Source: Saccoglossus kowalevskii
Taxonomy: Eukaryota; Hemichordata; Enteropneusta; Harrimaniidae
Assembly (NCBI RefSeq): GCF_000003605.2
Contig: NW_003124896.1
Location: 536,373-600,372, forward strand
DNA: 64,000 nt
Reading direction: 5' to 3'
The notes beneath the pieces are model-generated. The model was not told the origin of the DNA. It worked only from the letters and a program-made list of their open reading frames with translations, and did not search any database. Positions 12,101 through 29,566 of the stretch are shown here, piece after piece; position 1 is the stretch's first letter; each line of letters starts with the position of its first letter. Made by a program: the position numbers and the translations under genes.

Positions 12101-15100
12101 GATGTTCCTAATATAATAGTAAATCTTCAAAATGGACATTGAATATAATGTCATTTTGAGTGCTTAGCCCAGGCACGATTACTAGAAAATGGTTAGGAAA
12201 CTAGATATGCTAATTATCCATTGACTTCACTTTGATGTGTTTCTAACCACTATAATGTCATCCCTTATATTCATGTGTGTAAGCCAAAAAATTGACATAG
12301 AAGCATCGCCAACTTCTCTGCGAATGTTGTCAAGGTTTCGTTGTTCTCGAAAAAATGTAAATACAGATAGTTTGTTTTGTTGACAGATTTGCCATCTGAG
12401 AAATTGACCATGGCATTTTGTACCCCAAAAACTCTACGAATGATCTAAAATGATAGTATTCTTTACTACGTTAATGTTTGGGTATTTTAATGTGGAACTG
12501 CAATTATCATAACTAATTTCGATCGTAACTTTAGAAAATAACACTTTTTTTTGTTGAGGTTAGTGACGTCAGCCATTTTGTCTGCATTTGTCAGGATAAT
12601 TCATAATTCAGGATCATTGCTGAAAAATCTGAAGGAATTATATGTTAGTACAATGCATTGTTAAATTAGGATTTATAGTTTACATCGTTTTTTGTAAGTT
12701 ATTATTGAAAATTTTCATCGTTTCAGTAGGGCGATCATAAGTCTGCATCTGCTGATGTACAACATGGCGACAAGATTTTGTACCCTGAAAATGCATCTCG
12801 GAATGTGATAACAATGCTGTAGAAATCAGGAAACTTTTTTAGGAAAAAAACCGGAAAACCCAAATCTATAGAATCATCTTTGACAAATACGTAATTTTAT
12901 GCAAATTATGATTGTTGCAACGTCGGCAATATGTTAATTCTCTTTGTTTTAAATGTTTACCGAGACACGCATTCTAACAAAAGAACCGAGAGAGTTTCTT
13001 AACCTAGTAACTGTGGCAGTAACTCAGACAACCAACCCAAGAGACTGGCAATGCAGCGTTTTCTATTGAAATCATATTAGTAAATGTTGCGGAGTAATGA
13101 GATTATCATTAAATCTCAGAACATAACGCGAAATCTATTCATATTCCAACCAACTATCGCGAGATATCGTGAGACATAAACACGGCAAGTGACACACACG
13201 ACACTAGTGGTCAGTGAACCACAGCAAACTTCGTTATAGGAAAATGCCATTTATGGAAGAATTTGGCGAATCTGAGGACGATAGTTATGACTGGAAAGCT
13301 ATTTTAGGAGAACATTTTGACGAAGAAAATGTTGCGTACTATGTTTACCGCTAACCAGATTACCCTGGTACGCTGAGAGATATCATGTATATGACACCAG
13401 CTATTCCATGTTTCGGTACCCCTGAACACAAAAATAAAACTGACCGAAATGCAGCTATATGCCCTTCTCAAAACAATAAAACCTTCCGCAACAGTGAGAA
13501 ATATGAGAAATAGTGAGAACAGTGAGAAATATCATTTCAAAGTTGCTCATTATATATTCAAAATTTGTTTGAGGTATGTACTAAGACATTCAGTTACTTG
13601 TAACTCACCTAAATGTTGGTCGATTCTTAAAATTCGTACACAGCTGCAAAAGTTAAAATGTCCTGAACGCATCTCCCGTTGTTTTAAAAATGCCTGGATC
13701 TGTTTTACAAAGAAATACTCAATTTCTGAAGAAGCACGAATTTTGCAGAATATCCAGTATTCGGTAAACTTCAACGTTGTCTCTGCCAATACAGCTGAGC
13801 GAGGCACACATGAGTACTGTTCGTACGATACAGATTTAAGCTGATTTAGGCTTATCTCACATGCAATTTGACTATAGACCCAATTACGTCCACTCATTGC
13901 GAGGACCAGTCCTTAGCACGGGCTAAGGGGGGCCATCAGTCGGTGTTCTTTGTTAAGCCACTGTTTACGAATGCCAAATTTCTGCTGCTGACATGTTTCG
14001 TTCTAATTTTGAAGCGACGTGCACAGGAACGCGAGAGAAGATGGACCCAATATATTTGGATGCACATAAACAGTATACAACAGTGTAACAGGATGCAGAG
14101 TTTTTTTAATGCGTGGCATAGACAGCAAACCAAATTTGTCTAAGATTGAGCTGCTGTACGCTCTACTACAGCGATCCAATCAGTGTGAAAGCGTGTGTGA
14201 AGTAATGACTGGTGGGATAGACGAATTTCTTGAAAATCAAAGATGTGCGCATGTCGTTTTGGTGTGTAACATAAATTTGCACGCGTGATATTGTACTTCT
14301 GAGTGTGCCAATCAACGTCACAAAAATAAAATTCCCTTCTATCGACTATCAGCCCGACAAAGCAGTATTTTTGTACCCCAGTCTTTCTACTTCCGGGAAA
14401 GTTGTCTATAGAGTCGTTATACGAACATGGGACAAAGCAACATTCCTCTTAAACTTCAGATTAGATTAACTAATTAACTGTTCGTCTCTTAGATTTGAAC
14501 ATTTTTTTTCTCCAAATCATGCGTCTTCTAGGTTGTTACGTCTGAGCTGGGTTGCCATTTGGAAATGAGAAAGTTGCATATATTTGATCTCGTGCATAAT
14601 ATTCACACTCAAAGGTCGCCACACTTTGTTAGCTCGTGCTAAGGGTCTGGTCTGCGTCTTAAAATCCGATCAGATTTTACCCATACTTAGCATTCCTTAG
14701 CCCATTGTAAGGAACTGTGCATGACTATAGCATATAGAATTAAGCCGATTAACACTGCAATCTGTTTGGGTTTGTTTGTCCATAGAAGGTATTAACGTTA
14801 GTACCTTCCATGGTTTGTCTGAGTTGAAATCAACCAGTCATTGAAGTGAACACAGTGGATATTAAACTTTCTAATCTTATCACATATAAAACCATGTAAT
14901 ATTAATATGTCAAATTTGTGTAGCTAATTTTGCCTGTTATTATAACAATTAAATCTAAACATGCTTGCTCAAACTTGTTAACATTAATTCTTAAATAATT
15001 ACCTAATTTTACAGCCAGCTTCAACCAGCAAAAATGACAACATAAACTGATTCATCTTGATCCTAGTTTGGCTCCAATAAACCATGGAGATCTAAACCCC

Positions 15101-17084
15101 CCAACAAAGGGTGCTGTTCCAGCTCAGCTCTAACAATAACAATAACTTTCATTTGTAATGCTACTTAAATACAAAGGTGTCGGAATGAATGTAAAATGTT
15201 TTAATAAACCTTATTGGTATTTTCAAATAACTAGGAAAAGAGACTTGCATGTCAGATTCAATTGGTAAGAACCTTGACAACAAATTTCTTGGAATTCTCT
15301 CTACTGGTATCGGTACTATCGGTGCTTTATCCAGAAAAAAAATGGCCAGGCTAAAAAAAGTTCTTGTTATGCATTTTAAAGCCTCATGGTTTTGATTATT
15401 GTGTGTGCTTATATGATCTTTCACATGAGAAACAAGAATTTAGTCATGGTCAGATTGGCAATGGTTATTGGGTTCTGTATCTTAATGGTGATCTTTTATA
15501 TGGGAGTAATTAGGTTGTGGTGAGAACTGGATGATAACTCAACTCATCTGTCATAGTCTGCATGGTGTACTAATCGCAGTGTGATTACAGCTGTGTTACC
15601 GCTCTTGTGTCTCAACCATGGTGCCATGCTTGACAAATTTTCAAACATTCAACTATCTCAGTTTTGGCATATATTTGTGTATATTTCAGGCAAATACCAA
15701 GGACAAGGTCACTTCCACATGTCAACGAATCACAATTAAGTCCTGAAATAAGACTTCTATTAGAAGAAAAAGAACAAGCATTATTAGCCTCACAGGAAAC
15801 AGTACAGGTAGGAGCTGACTTTAAATGTTTATTGTTCTGTCGGTATATTATAGTATGCACTGTTATGTGGTCATGTGGGGTTGTCTTGTCTTTTGAACAA
15901 CCAATCACTGACTAGTTTTGTACAACAAAATACTGACTAGTTTTGAACAACCAATTACTGACTAGTTTTGAAAAACCAATCACTGACTAGTTTTGAACAA
16001 CCAATCACTGACTAGTTTTGAGCAAACAACCAATCAATGACATGTGATGAACAACCAATCATTTTAGAGAGGAACTTATCTATTTGATTTCAGATTCTGT
16101 TGGATAAGATTTCTCATGAAGGGGTCAATGAGAGGTTTTTCTACAGATGATACGAAATGGGAATTCAACTTTAATTTGTATTCAATTTGTTGCATATTCG
16201 TAATTGTCGGTACTTTGATTTCATATACTATGCGCAATCTTCCAAGCAGAATTCTATTTTTACGAATATCTCTCTTCCATCACACGATCTAATGCTCACC
16301 ACTGATTGGTTGATGCATCACCCTGCAAGTGATTTTCAAACCCGGCGAAAGTACATGCATTGTTTGTAGATTCTGGCTGTTTTGAAAGAGAGAAGCTCAT
16401 TTTTTACTTTCCGTAACGGTGTAGCAATAGAACGATTTAGTCATCAATACTACTAAGTGCTTTCGTTTGTTTATATTTCTTTGTCTGGCAATCAATAGGA
16501 CCGTAAGCTTAATGAACCTAGTAACACTTTAGTAACCATTATTCCACAATAAAATTATTTTCTTTTGTAAATTATAACTATTTCATCATTTTCAGTGCGT
16601 TTAATAAAAAATTATTATCAGCTATCAATAACATACTTTAAAACTTGTTTACTAGTAAAAAGAAATCAACACTAAACCCCGATAATAACAAAAACATGTC
16701 AAGAATACGCGTAGTAAAAGTCTTGTGGCGTTTCACCACAAAATGGCGGTGTATGGTGGCAGAGATAATTTTGGTGTTCTGGCCACAAAGATCTCTGTGA
16801 AGGAGAATAATATCATGCCATAATTAAATCATGGCATATAACCATGGACATTCTCGATTGCCCATTGACCAATTCAAGACAGCCATGGTTACAAATCTGA
16901 ATAAAAATAACACATATTTGGCTGCATAATCAATATTAAATAATTTTGAATACATTGTTTTGCCTTGTAGATTCTCCAGGCAAAGGTTAGAAGACTTGAA
17001 CATTTGCTGCATTTAAAAGACATTAGAATAGAAGATATATCTAAGAAATTATATCAACGAGATGGGCACGGATATGTCTCGTAA
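6196..17084 (+). CDS. SPEF1: SPEF1/CLAMP, calponin-homology microtubule protein of cilia
   Basis: SPEF1 (CLAMP) binds and bundles microtubules and is a component of motile cilia and flagella. Exons: 6196-6301, 7302-7413, 8434-8620, 9736-9829, 10474-10591, 15690-15807, 16971-17084. All are phase-consistent, giving 282 residues (human 236). The N-terminal calponin-homology domain is very clear: ELYAWIDEIPLSRPKRNITR, then HNYTPANSMQQKISNWGTLN, against human IPLSRPKRNLSRDFSDG and HNYVPANSLQQKLSNWGHLN. The C-terminal coiled coil matches equally well: LLEEKEQALLASQETVQ, then VRRLEHLLHLKDIRIEDISK. The middle linker is low-complexity, with an R/S/D stretch and seven consecutive Gly. I chose the Met at 6196 because it aligns with the human start and has A at -3. 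An in-frame ATG at 6115 would add 27 residues but has a poor context. Confidence 0.93.
8019..8119. repeat. Long hairpin (arms ~45 bp) in SPEF1 intron 2
   Basis: The left arm (8019-8064) and right arm (8073-8119) are imperfect reverse complements around a loop of about 8 bp; for example CTGGACTGCTGCGATCC pairs with GGATCGTAGCAATCCAG. The arms are much more GC-rich than the surrounding intron. Confidence 0.7.
8969..9203. mobile_element. 235-bp hairpin MITE in SPEF1 intron 3
   Basis: It begins CTGTGTCTCACCCATTATTG and ends with the inverted CAATAATGGGTGCGACACAG. The inverted similarity continues inward over about 60 bp (TGTTATTTAAACATTAATGA on the left, TCATTAATGTTTAAATAACA on the right). There is no coding potential. 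It looks like a non-autonomous DNA transposon of unassigned superfamily. Confidence 0.65.
10592..15689. other. Large SPEF1 intron 5, repeat-derived
   Basis: This 5.1-kb intron has two diverged direct repeats about 3.16 kb apart (11671-11762 and 14832-14912, sharing CTAATCTTATCACATAT). It also has an inverted pair around GGACCAGTCCTTAGCACGGG (13911-13937) and its diverged complement (14629-14656). A 37-codon ORF at 13244-13357 starts MPFMEEFGESEDDSYDW. I could assign no element family, so I treat the intron as nested repeats of unknown class. Confidence 0.4.
15891..16049. repeat. 25-bp tandem repeat, about 5.5 copies
   Basis: The unit is TTTTGAACAACCAATCACTG plus ACTAG, with units starting at 15891, 15916, 15941, 15966 and 15991 and a degenerate remainder. 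Most units carry a CCAAT core. The array lies 84 bp after the exon 6 donor of SPEF1. Confidence 0.85.
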
Positions 17085-20000
17085 TTAGGAGACAAAGGAT
17101 CAAATTCAACCTGCCCACCCTATAAACAAGAAACAATGGTATCATCTGATATAAAGTAGTACAAGTTAGGACAAGACCATGTAAAAATGTAGGGGTGGAT
17201 GGATTGAAATTGTCATCAATGACACTATATTTATTGTTGAATAAGAAAGCATTACCTGAATATGTATTTCTGGATTTTTTTGGTATTTTTTTCTTCTAAA
17301 AAGCTCTTTCACTGCTGCATAGCGCTCTCTGAAATTTATTATACATGTATTTATGTAAATCTCTCACAAGTTTATTCCACTCATGTATTTGATGAGGCAG
17401 AAAATAACTGGAAACTGTTGTCATTTCGTGAACAATAAATTATTCTCACAAATTTCATGAGTCAAAAATTTTTGAATCTTACAACCTTGAATCATCAAAA
17501 TCAATGAAATGTTTAGCATGAAAATGTAACGATCTGCAGACATTGACCCTCTGAATACCATAATTTTCCCGCCAAAATTTGGATGCCACATTTTTCTGTA
17601 TTTTTATTTGATTTTTGTTATTTCAGACCACATAGGCAGAATTATCCTTTGACTGCTGATAATGGACAAACTTTTTAAAAAAATATATATAAAAAAAAAA
17701 TTATGCAAATTTATTTTGTGTTGGTGGTAGAAGCTGGTATTAAAATGGTTGATGTTTCAAATCGTCAAAATGTCAAAGATCTCTACAAACTTTTCAAATC
17801 TCATCGCTTGCTTTGCTGATATAATCTGTTGATTTCAAATTTGGTGTTGTATAATAGACTCTCTTTGCAATCATTTTCTAAAATACAGCAACTAAAACAT
17901 TTGATTTCACAAGTACGGTTGTTTTGTTTCTGAGTTATGCATATAGGGAAATTTATATATATATATATATATCTGAGTTTGTTTTGTTTGGGAAGGAGAT
18001 ATTATGGAATATATTTTCACAAAATTTATATACAATACAAAGTGTATTCTCATATTTTCATGTGTGCTAATTTTGTTGTTATCTTCTTTGGACTATATAT
18101 TCAGAAATTTTAATACATACAATTGACATTTTATTTTCAATAATTGTACATGACATTTGCATTTGTAAATTATTTGCTGTAAATATCAATACTCACAGTG
18201 GTCTTGAACCAAGGAGATTAAAAATTAGTATTACCCTTCTGCTGAAAGTGTTAGGGCGCCCTCATAGGGTTATAAATGTAAATACCTTTGTTTCTTAGAA
18301 TATCGTTACTCATCAGTAGTAACTATTCCTCGGTGGATGGGACACCATGACAGAATCAGGGACTCCTAAAGTAATTTTAACTTTTGACAATATTTGACCC
18401 ATGACTTCCTTCCCTATAGCATAAATGATACATGACACAAAATAGTCACCAGTGCAGTATGTATAAAATATTCAAGGTCATTATTTGCTGTAATTCAACC
18501 CACTGCTTCTCAACCTTTGGTGTAATTATATCCTTCATAGGTGGACCAACATATAATCTTGCCAAGTGCATGGCTCAGTTCCCTCCATGATAAGTGTCAC
18601 TTGCAATCCAATTAATCTATGGGAAATGTACACACTAAAAAAAAGTTACAAACTTAAAGAAGGTGATTAATGTTACAATTGACCTTTAACCCTAATGGTG
18701 ACCTTTGTTTATATTTACCATTCCGTCCTAGTTTGCTGTATGATTGTGAAATAAACACATTTTATTAAAATATATTAATGTTTTATTTGTAATTTTTTTT
18801 TATAATGGAGTACTATTCTCACTTTGACTTATTTTCACAGCACAATAAAAACCAGGGAAAACAGTCAATGCACCATGACTTACAATACTGTGTCTGATTG
18901 GCTACCCAACCTTAATACTCAACAGTTAAACCAATCAGAGAGCAGCTTGTTTGGTGACAGTATTTTTTTGTCATAGCAAATTCTGCCCTGCTTCGACTAA
19001 CTAAGAAAACCCCAGCACATCAAGAACAATACCCGTGAATTGGCATACAATTCCTAGACCACCAAATTGAGATTTTCAAATCTCAACTTTGCTGTACTGC
19101 AGTGTTCGAGATTGATGCAATTTGTGTATATACTTATGTTTATAGAATTACGTTCATACAGGTTACCGGGTACCGGTATATATCAATTCTCGACACAGAC
19201 ATCCATGCATTTTCACCCCTTGGCAATCGTCACGGTGAAAACAAAGGCCGAAAACTATCAGAAAATGGTACTTTGGAATAGTTGTTGAGATTCCTCTGAA
19301 CAGTGTAACAAGATTACCCCTGCGTGTGTAACACGTATAAATTTGGTTGTTCAGGATTACTTCTAGGCTCTTCCACAGCAGCTCGCGCAGAGCCCATAGA
19401 AATACATGGTACAGTGGTGCATGTCTTAACATGAACAACTTGTGACGTAGCTCCGCCCGAGGATATATGCTCAAGTCGGCCATCATAGATTATATAATCT
19501 GCAGTATCAATCAAGCGCATATTGTACAACTCAGCTGCCTCTGTCTGTTTCTACCATGGCAGCTGCATGGGGTAGTTGTTTTTATGATATAATTATTTGA
19601 TTTAGCTTGTTTATACATATGTTCTAGATGACCAATTAATATGATTGCTTGATTCATCTGTCCACATGTTTTGGGGGATCGATATGATGGATGCTTTTAT
19701 ATAAGTGACTGAACACGTACTGCTAAGATAGAACATAAACCTAGATTATACATTGTGTATAATCCAGTATTTTGTAAGTATTATCTCATTCATTAGTTGC
19801 TAGGCAACCAGACTCATTCCCAACAAGTCACCCCACAATGGCATTAGTGATTTCAGTAACCAATTGTACCTACATATTCAACAATTCAAGAAACTTTGTG
19901 ATCGGTAATAAATAATTATTTGCTTCGACTAAATAAATAATCAGTAGGAATAATGGCTTGAATAATGCAGATGTTTAATTATAAGGATAGTATAGTGTAT

Positions 20001-21475
20001 TTGGTGATCGGGAAATCATGGTTGCTATGACAACACTTTTTTCAATAACTTATGAGATATGGCCACAATTATTTCAATATTTGGTGGAACATGTGCACGT
20101 TTATACTATCTATGCAGTATAAGACTAGTGAGAATGTACAGTGAACATGATAAAATAGGCGCTTGGCATGTTGTTGCCTTGTTATTGTAGGTCTCATTGG
20201 AACTTCACTCAAACCACTGAACTGTCTAGGTTCTGGTTACTTCATAACCAGACTGAAAACAAAACTCATAAATCACACTTGGCTGTAGATATGTAATCAA
20301 TGTATCAATCATTTATAAAAAAAAAAAATACAATCATTTCTGTCAGAGTTCTCCAAACACTTATAAAACACCTGCATCCTCAATAAAATTGCATTATTAA
20401 TCAGTCTCCATATGCTGAACTGCTCCATTTTTATTAGGGGGGGGGGGGGGTCAAATCTTTACTCAACCACAAAAACACTATGTATATAACTACACTGTAA
20501 AATAACAGCTATAAAAGTTTTCCTTGGGGTATTATAGAGTAGAGGTCCCTAATTTTATCTAAACAATAATACCAAGTTATCAGAATACAACATAGGTAAT
20601 TATCATCTTATATTGTTGTTCAAATTAAGAAATTACTCTATGGTATCAGCTGGGGACAACGCTGGCTTTAACCGTGTGTCAAATAGAAATCAATCACATG
20701 AGCTTTTATGCAACGATCAAAAGATTGTGGGTATGCAAAGATGCCCACAGACATATTTACTATCACCATGGATTTTATTTAGCACCCAAAGACTATAAAT
20801 GTTTTATTGCTTCCAGACAGAGTACTACTGCTCTAATGTGAGAAAAAAGAGATAAAAGTTTGTTGGAGTAAAAATTTGTTAATGCGAATGTCCTCTACTA
20901 TGAGAAGTTTCTGATAGTATTATTAATATTGATATAATAATGAAAAAATCTTTCATTGTTTACAAGTAACAACAATCAACCTTGTTTTAAAGTAACAGAT
21001 TATAAAGTTTAGTATTCACTACAGAGAGTTAGTTTGCAGAATAGTTACAAAGATTTTTGATATCTGATGAAATGATGATGAGAATAAATGACACCTGGTA
21101 GCAGTCCTTTACTACCGGGTAGTAACAGCAATGACACTAACTACTGACTAGAATTGTAATGGTTTTATAGAAATAACAACAAACTGAAGACATGTATAAA
21201 AGTTTGTTTTCTCTGAAACTACAAATTATATACAAATAATACATGTTCACTTCATGAGTTGTCAGAAAACGGGTAAAAATCATACTTTTTACATTAAATA
21301 ATTAACATTTTGTAAAATCTATTCATATTACCCCTAACAGCTAAAAACTCAATCAAATCAAATCTTCACTTTTGATACAGATAATATGTCATGGATAATT
21401 ACAGTAATTCATGTAAAAGTATGTCACAGTCTTTGGTTTTGTTTATATTTTCCTCTGCTATGTCCAATATACAGT
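17085..21475. other. Intergenic DNA between the 3' ends of SPEF1 and LRP2BP
   Basis: The two genes converge here, so it holds both 3' UTRs; AATAAA at 17434-17439 is one possible SPEF1 poly(A) signal. There is a short (TA)n run near 17955 and a 14-base G run at 20437-20450. Two X-box-like palindromes lie at 19796 and 20021. Open frames around 19163-19529 overlap a repeat also found at 27970, so I do not call a gene. Confidence 0.5.
19796..20034. promoter_or_regulatory. Pair of RFX X-box-like sites
   Basis: GTTGCTAGGCAAC (19796-19808) and GTTGCTATGACAAC (20021-20034) are both near-palindromic with GTTGC and CAAC half sites, close to the RFX consensus GTTRCCATGGYAAC. No confident gene start lies next to them. 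They could be distal elements for SPEF1 or LRP2BP, or belong to an unseen gene. Confidence 0.4.
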
Positions 21476-25821
<4,346 letters not shown>

Positions 25822-26378
25822 TGTTAGATTGTTACGGCCTGCAATGAGATATAGATATAAATTGAAATAAAACAAATAAAATGAACAAATAAAACTCAAT
25901 AAAAAATGAATGCCACTGTCACTATTCTCAACGCAAGTGCATGTCCTTTTTGTAAAAATAAAAAAATAATAAATTCAAAATCTCTTCAACTTTAGTATCT
26001 TTCACTCATTTGAATTCAGGAGTGTGTGGCTAATTTAAAACAAGGCTAGGCCGGTCTTTGCAGCCTGTTACTGCGTGTACACACTGAACAGCAGAGCTCG
26101 CAGCAGAGTCAAGTTCGTAACGCAGTTCACATGGTCCAAACAGAGCAATTGAAACGGTCAATGGGCGTGTGCCGAGATAACAACTGAAGCTTGGTGTGAA
26201 TAGATCGATGTTTGTAAATCCTTTATAATAATTGATATAATTGTATTGCGGACATTGACGTGTTAGTGATTGTTGTTTTGATTCTCGAGCACGGTTTGAG
26301 TTCGAGCTATTGAATTACTGAGCTGATCCGAAATGCAGACACTTCAAAAAGATAAGGATAAACGTAATAAACACTTAC

Positions 26379-26500
26379 ACTTTCTTCGTCGCACGAAACA
26401 CTAGTAACACATTTTGGTGACAACTGAAACTATAGAGGTAAAATATCAGTAATTTCAGCATGGAAACAGCATAGTGACTGTAGCGACTGAATGAAGCAAA
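26379..26500 (-). other. LRP2BP: Likely non-coding first exon of LRP2BP
   Basis: On the minus strand a consensus donor GTAAGT starts at 26378, after an exon ending CGAAGAAAGT. The first acceptor of the coding part is at 25839-25840. The upstream end of the exon is only estimated; it should begin near the promoter motifs at 26520-26559. Confidence 0.5.
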
Positions 26501-26519
26501 TGTTCATAGACACACTCTG

Positions 26520-26559
26520 TACGCATGCGTAAGGCAAGCGAAAGAGTCGCCATGGTGAG
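26520..26559 (-). promoter_or_regulatory. LRP2BP core promoter: NRF1-like palindrome and X-box-like site
   Basis: TACGCATGCGTA (26520-26531) is a perfect palindrome close to the NRF1 consensus YGCGCATGCGCR. GTCGCCATGGTGAG (26546-26559) matches 11 of 14 positions of an RFX X-box. Both lie just upstream of the inferred non-coding exon. Confidence 0.45.
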
Positions 26560-26560
26560 T

Positions 26561-28608
26561 GTAACTCCCTAAGCTTGCGAATACATTCCCAGGATGAAGA
26601 ACTGTTTATTTACTGCTTTCAGACAGTGGGCGGGGTAGGTCATCTGGATTACATGTAATATGAGTGACTGTGGGTACAGTTGATACCAGACGCATGTTTT
26701 TTCGAGTAAACGTGTTTCTACGAGGAAGGACGACACTGGGAAAAAAAGTTGCTACAAAAAATACGTACATGGACCAAAAGAATCTTGCCAAAACTCAAAA
26801 AATAACAAGCAAACGTAGGCAATCAAAATCGGGGGGCCACTGCTTCAGAAACAGCTAGTGAATAGTTATGTAAATTCCATTTAACTTTTTTTTGTCCTTT
26901 GACAAAAATATATAAAATATTTACTATCAAGATATATTTTTCTACTCGAGGTTGTATGTAATTGTTTAGTATGATCAGAAAATAATCTGCGGAATAGGAA
27001 ATAGGATTAATAGTAATAGTGATAGTGATAGTAATAGTAATAGTACTTTCCGTCCCCAAGTGCAATATTCACGCTGATATTTTCGTAACTAATTAAAAAG
27101 TATAAATTTGTCATTCATCGAAAGGGTCTTGAAATTGGTAAAATTTTGTCATGCAAATTTCATATAGTGATTACAGTCGTGGTTTTGAAAACGTCCCACC
27201 CAGTGGAATCTTTAGTGCACCGACAGTTACTGCGCCCTCATCGACAGACCCAGTGGCTAAAAGAGATCTGCCATTGAGCTAAAATACTATTTTCAGCTCT
27301 ATGGCCAGACTAACTATTACGTTGAATAGGTGCGATAAGTGGTGAGCAATATTTGGTAATCAAAATTTGGGACAGCAAAAGTTTGTGAGTCACGGAAAAT
27401 ATTATCTACGTTTTGCAGACATGTAGATGATTTACTGATTATTATCTGTGAAATCGAATTTTACGAAACACAGCTTGAAATTGTTGAAAAACATTACCAT
27501 GAAAGGGGCAAGAGGGGTAGCTGGTACAGGTTATAGGATATAAAACAAGGCATTTTACGTTTTTACAGGAAATAAAATGAAAGTTATATTTACAGTAAAA
27601 ATAGTTTTTTACACTTTACAAATAAAGCAAATTCCTAATTACATTTTACATTTTTATAATATATTTGATAATTTGTGTTTATGAATCAAAATACTTTATA
27701 CGCTTACAAAAAATAAGATGTTTTTACAAATTACGGACGTATAAAATAGCTGATCACATGCTTATTTATTTAAATTACATTATTACGAAAATAAAAACAT
27801 TTGTTTACAGCTTACGAAAATACCCCTTGCCGACCCTCTAGGAAGAACTGATTCAACAGTTGTATCTGAAATATGTATCTGAAATAATAGGCGAGCAATA
27901 GGCACTATAATATTTTTAATATTTACTTAGGACAACGATTACCAAATATTATCTACTATGTATCATACTATACCATGTAATTCTATGGGTTCTGTGCAAG
28001 CTGCTGTGAAATGCTGGTCGAACAGCCAGTGAAAACGCTAACGTTGCAGAAACAGCACAAACTCAATTTTGATTTAATCCCGGGCAACTAAATTTATGTA
28101 TGCTGCACAACCACTATTCCAAAATACAGTTTTCTGAGAGTTTTCAGCCTTTTTTTCAAGTTCACCGTCATGGTTGCCAGGCGGTGAAAATTCCAGGATG
28201 TCTGCTCAAGCATGCAGACACAAACGGCAGAAAAATGAACTTGCCAAATGTGATGTCATTGAGAATGAGATACATATCACAACTAAGTGTCAACTATACA
28301 TGAATGAACGGAATCAATTATACTCGATATTCTTACATGATAGTGAATTCCAGACGATCATTGATACTGGCAAATTCAGGTGCATCATGGGTAGTAATAA
28401 TAAACAACTAATAAGTACACATATAGGGCGTATTCAAAATAAAAGATGAACATTATCCAGAGTAATTCAATACACACTGGGACTTCTTATTATTTCCTTA
28501 TTGTTTTTCATTTATAATTAGTATTCTTGTGGACCTCTCTGTTTTGAAGCGAAATTGTGCTTATCACCTGGTGAGCACCGACGGATTTTGCTGACTTGCA
28601 TAATTTTG
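26561..28608. other. Intergenic DNA between LRP2BP and TAPT1
   Basis: No coding region is supported here. It contains a short hexamer run (TAGTAA/TAGTGA, about 27008-27045) and a ~45-bp segment at 27969-28015 that is also present, inverted, near 19380-19430. The short frames at 28100-28449 show no family features. Confidence 0.5.
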
Positions 28609-28895
28609 TTAAAGGGCGGGTGTCGTCGCGCCACGCATGCGCGAGATATGGGTCTCATACTAGTATAAAGAAAGATGGTGGCTTTGACTGTTGCGCAACA
28701 AATATAAACTTAGAGGTTTCCAAGCTTTAATCAGTTCATTTTGTTATGTGATTTGAAGGTATCGAATTAGTCATCGGCGATAATTAGTGCAAGTCGCGCC
28801 CAGGTCAAAACTCGTACTCATGAATTCATTGGAAGAGCGCATTGGATTGTGGGAAAATCAATGTTTATCAACACAAATGTCGCACATGCTCACAA
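28609..28895. mobile_element. TTAA-flanked MITE, copy 1 (0.7 kb upstream of TAPT1)
   Basis: It starts with TTAA (28609-28612), then a GC-rich terminal repeat containing GTCGTCGCGCCACGCATGCG. Its body matches, in reverse complement, the element at 55469-55784 (shared GAAGAGCGCATTGGATTGTG-type and CGCCCAGG blocks). The far terminus decays after GTCGCACATGC, so the right end is approximate. Confidence 0.7.
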
Positions 28896-29008
28896 AAGGT
28901 TTCTAACCGTGAATACTATATATATACAGGTACACAATCCTGTTTTAGCAGTAAACATTTCAGCCATGTTTTGTTACCGTTTTAGTTCTTAGTTCTTAAG
29001 ACAATCGT

Positions 29009-29205
29009 TACTATTGCTATTTCTATTTCTATTACTATTTCTATTACTATTTCTATTACTATTTATATTACTATTACTATTTATATTACTATTTATATTA
29101 CTATTACTATTTATATTACTATTTATATTACTATTTATATTACTATTTATATTACTATTACTATTTATATTACTATTTATATTACTATTTCTTTTATTAT
29201 TTCAC
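29009..29205. repeat. TATTAC/TATTTA hexamer microsatellite
   Basis: About 200 bp of alternating CTATTA and CTATTT units lie 360 bp upstream of the TAPT1 start. The open frame here (all Leu, Ile and Phe) is a product of the repeat. Confidence 0.9.
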
Positions 29206-29566
29206 TGGTGTTAGTCAACAATGAAAAATATATATCGTTATGAATTTATACGCCGTAAGTATTTAAAGATACCAACATCAATTACAGAATAATAAACGCA
29301 AAAATAAATTCAAATCCTACCAATAAATAAGTAGTGACGTTAATGATAAGTAGTGTTATGTAGTAGACACTTATCATTTGAAAAACTAACAATTATGCAA
29401 AACTTCGCTATTTTGAGGACAGTTTTCATAAAACATAATCAGGGCGTTATTATCCTGCAAACAAGCCAAACAACACGGATCTTTGTCACAGTAAAGTTTG
29501 ACCTCAAGTGACCGCAAAACCAGCTGTACTATGGTGACCCCCTAACTTGGTGTTTATTTTAACATC

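Noticed and set aside
19163-19529. Two overlapping minus-strand frames of 70-107 codons, near the X-box-like pair
   Set aside because: They overlap a segment repeated near 27970, lack a shared start or splice signals, and match no family.
20437-20450. Run of 14 G
   Set aside because: Simple homopolymer, without a G-quadruplex pattern of separate tracts.
29014-29214. Leu/Phe/Ile-rich open frame
   Set aside because: It is the translation of a hexamer microsatellite.
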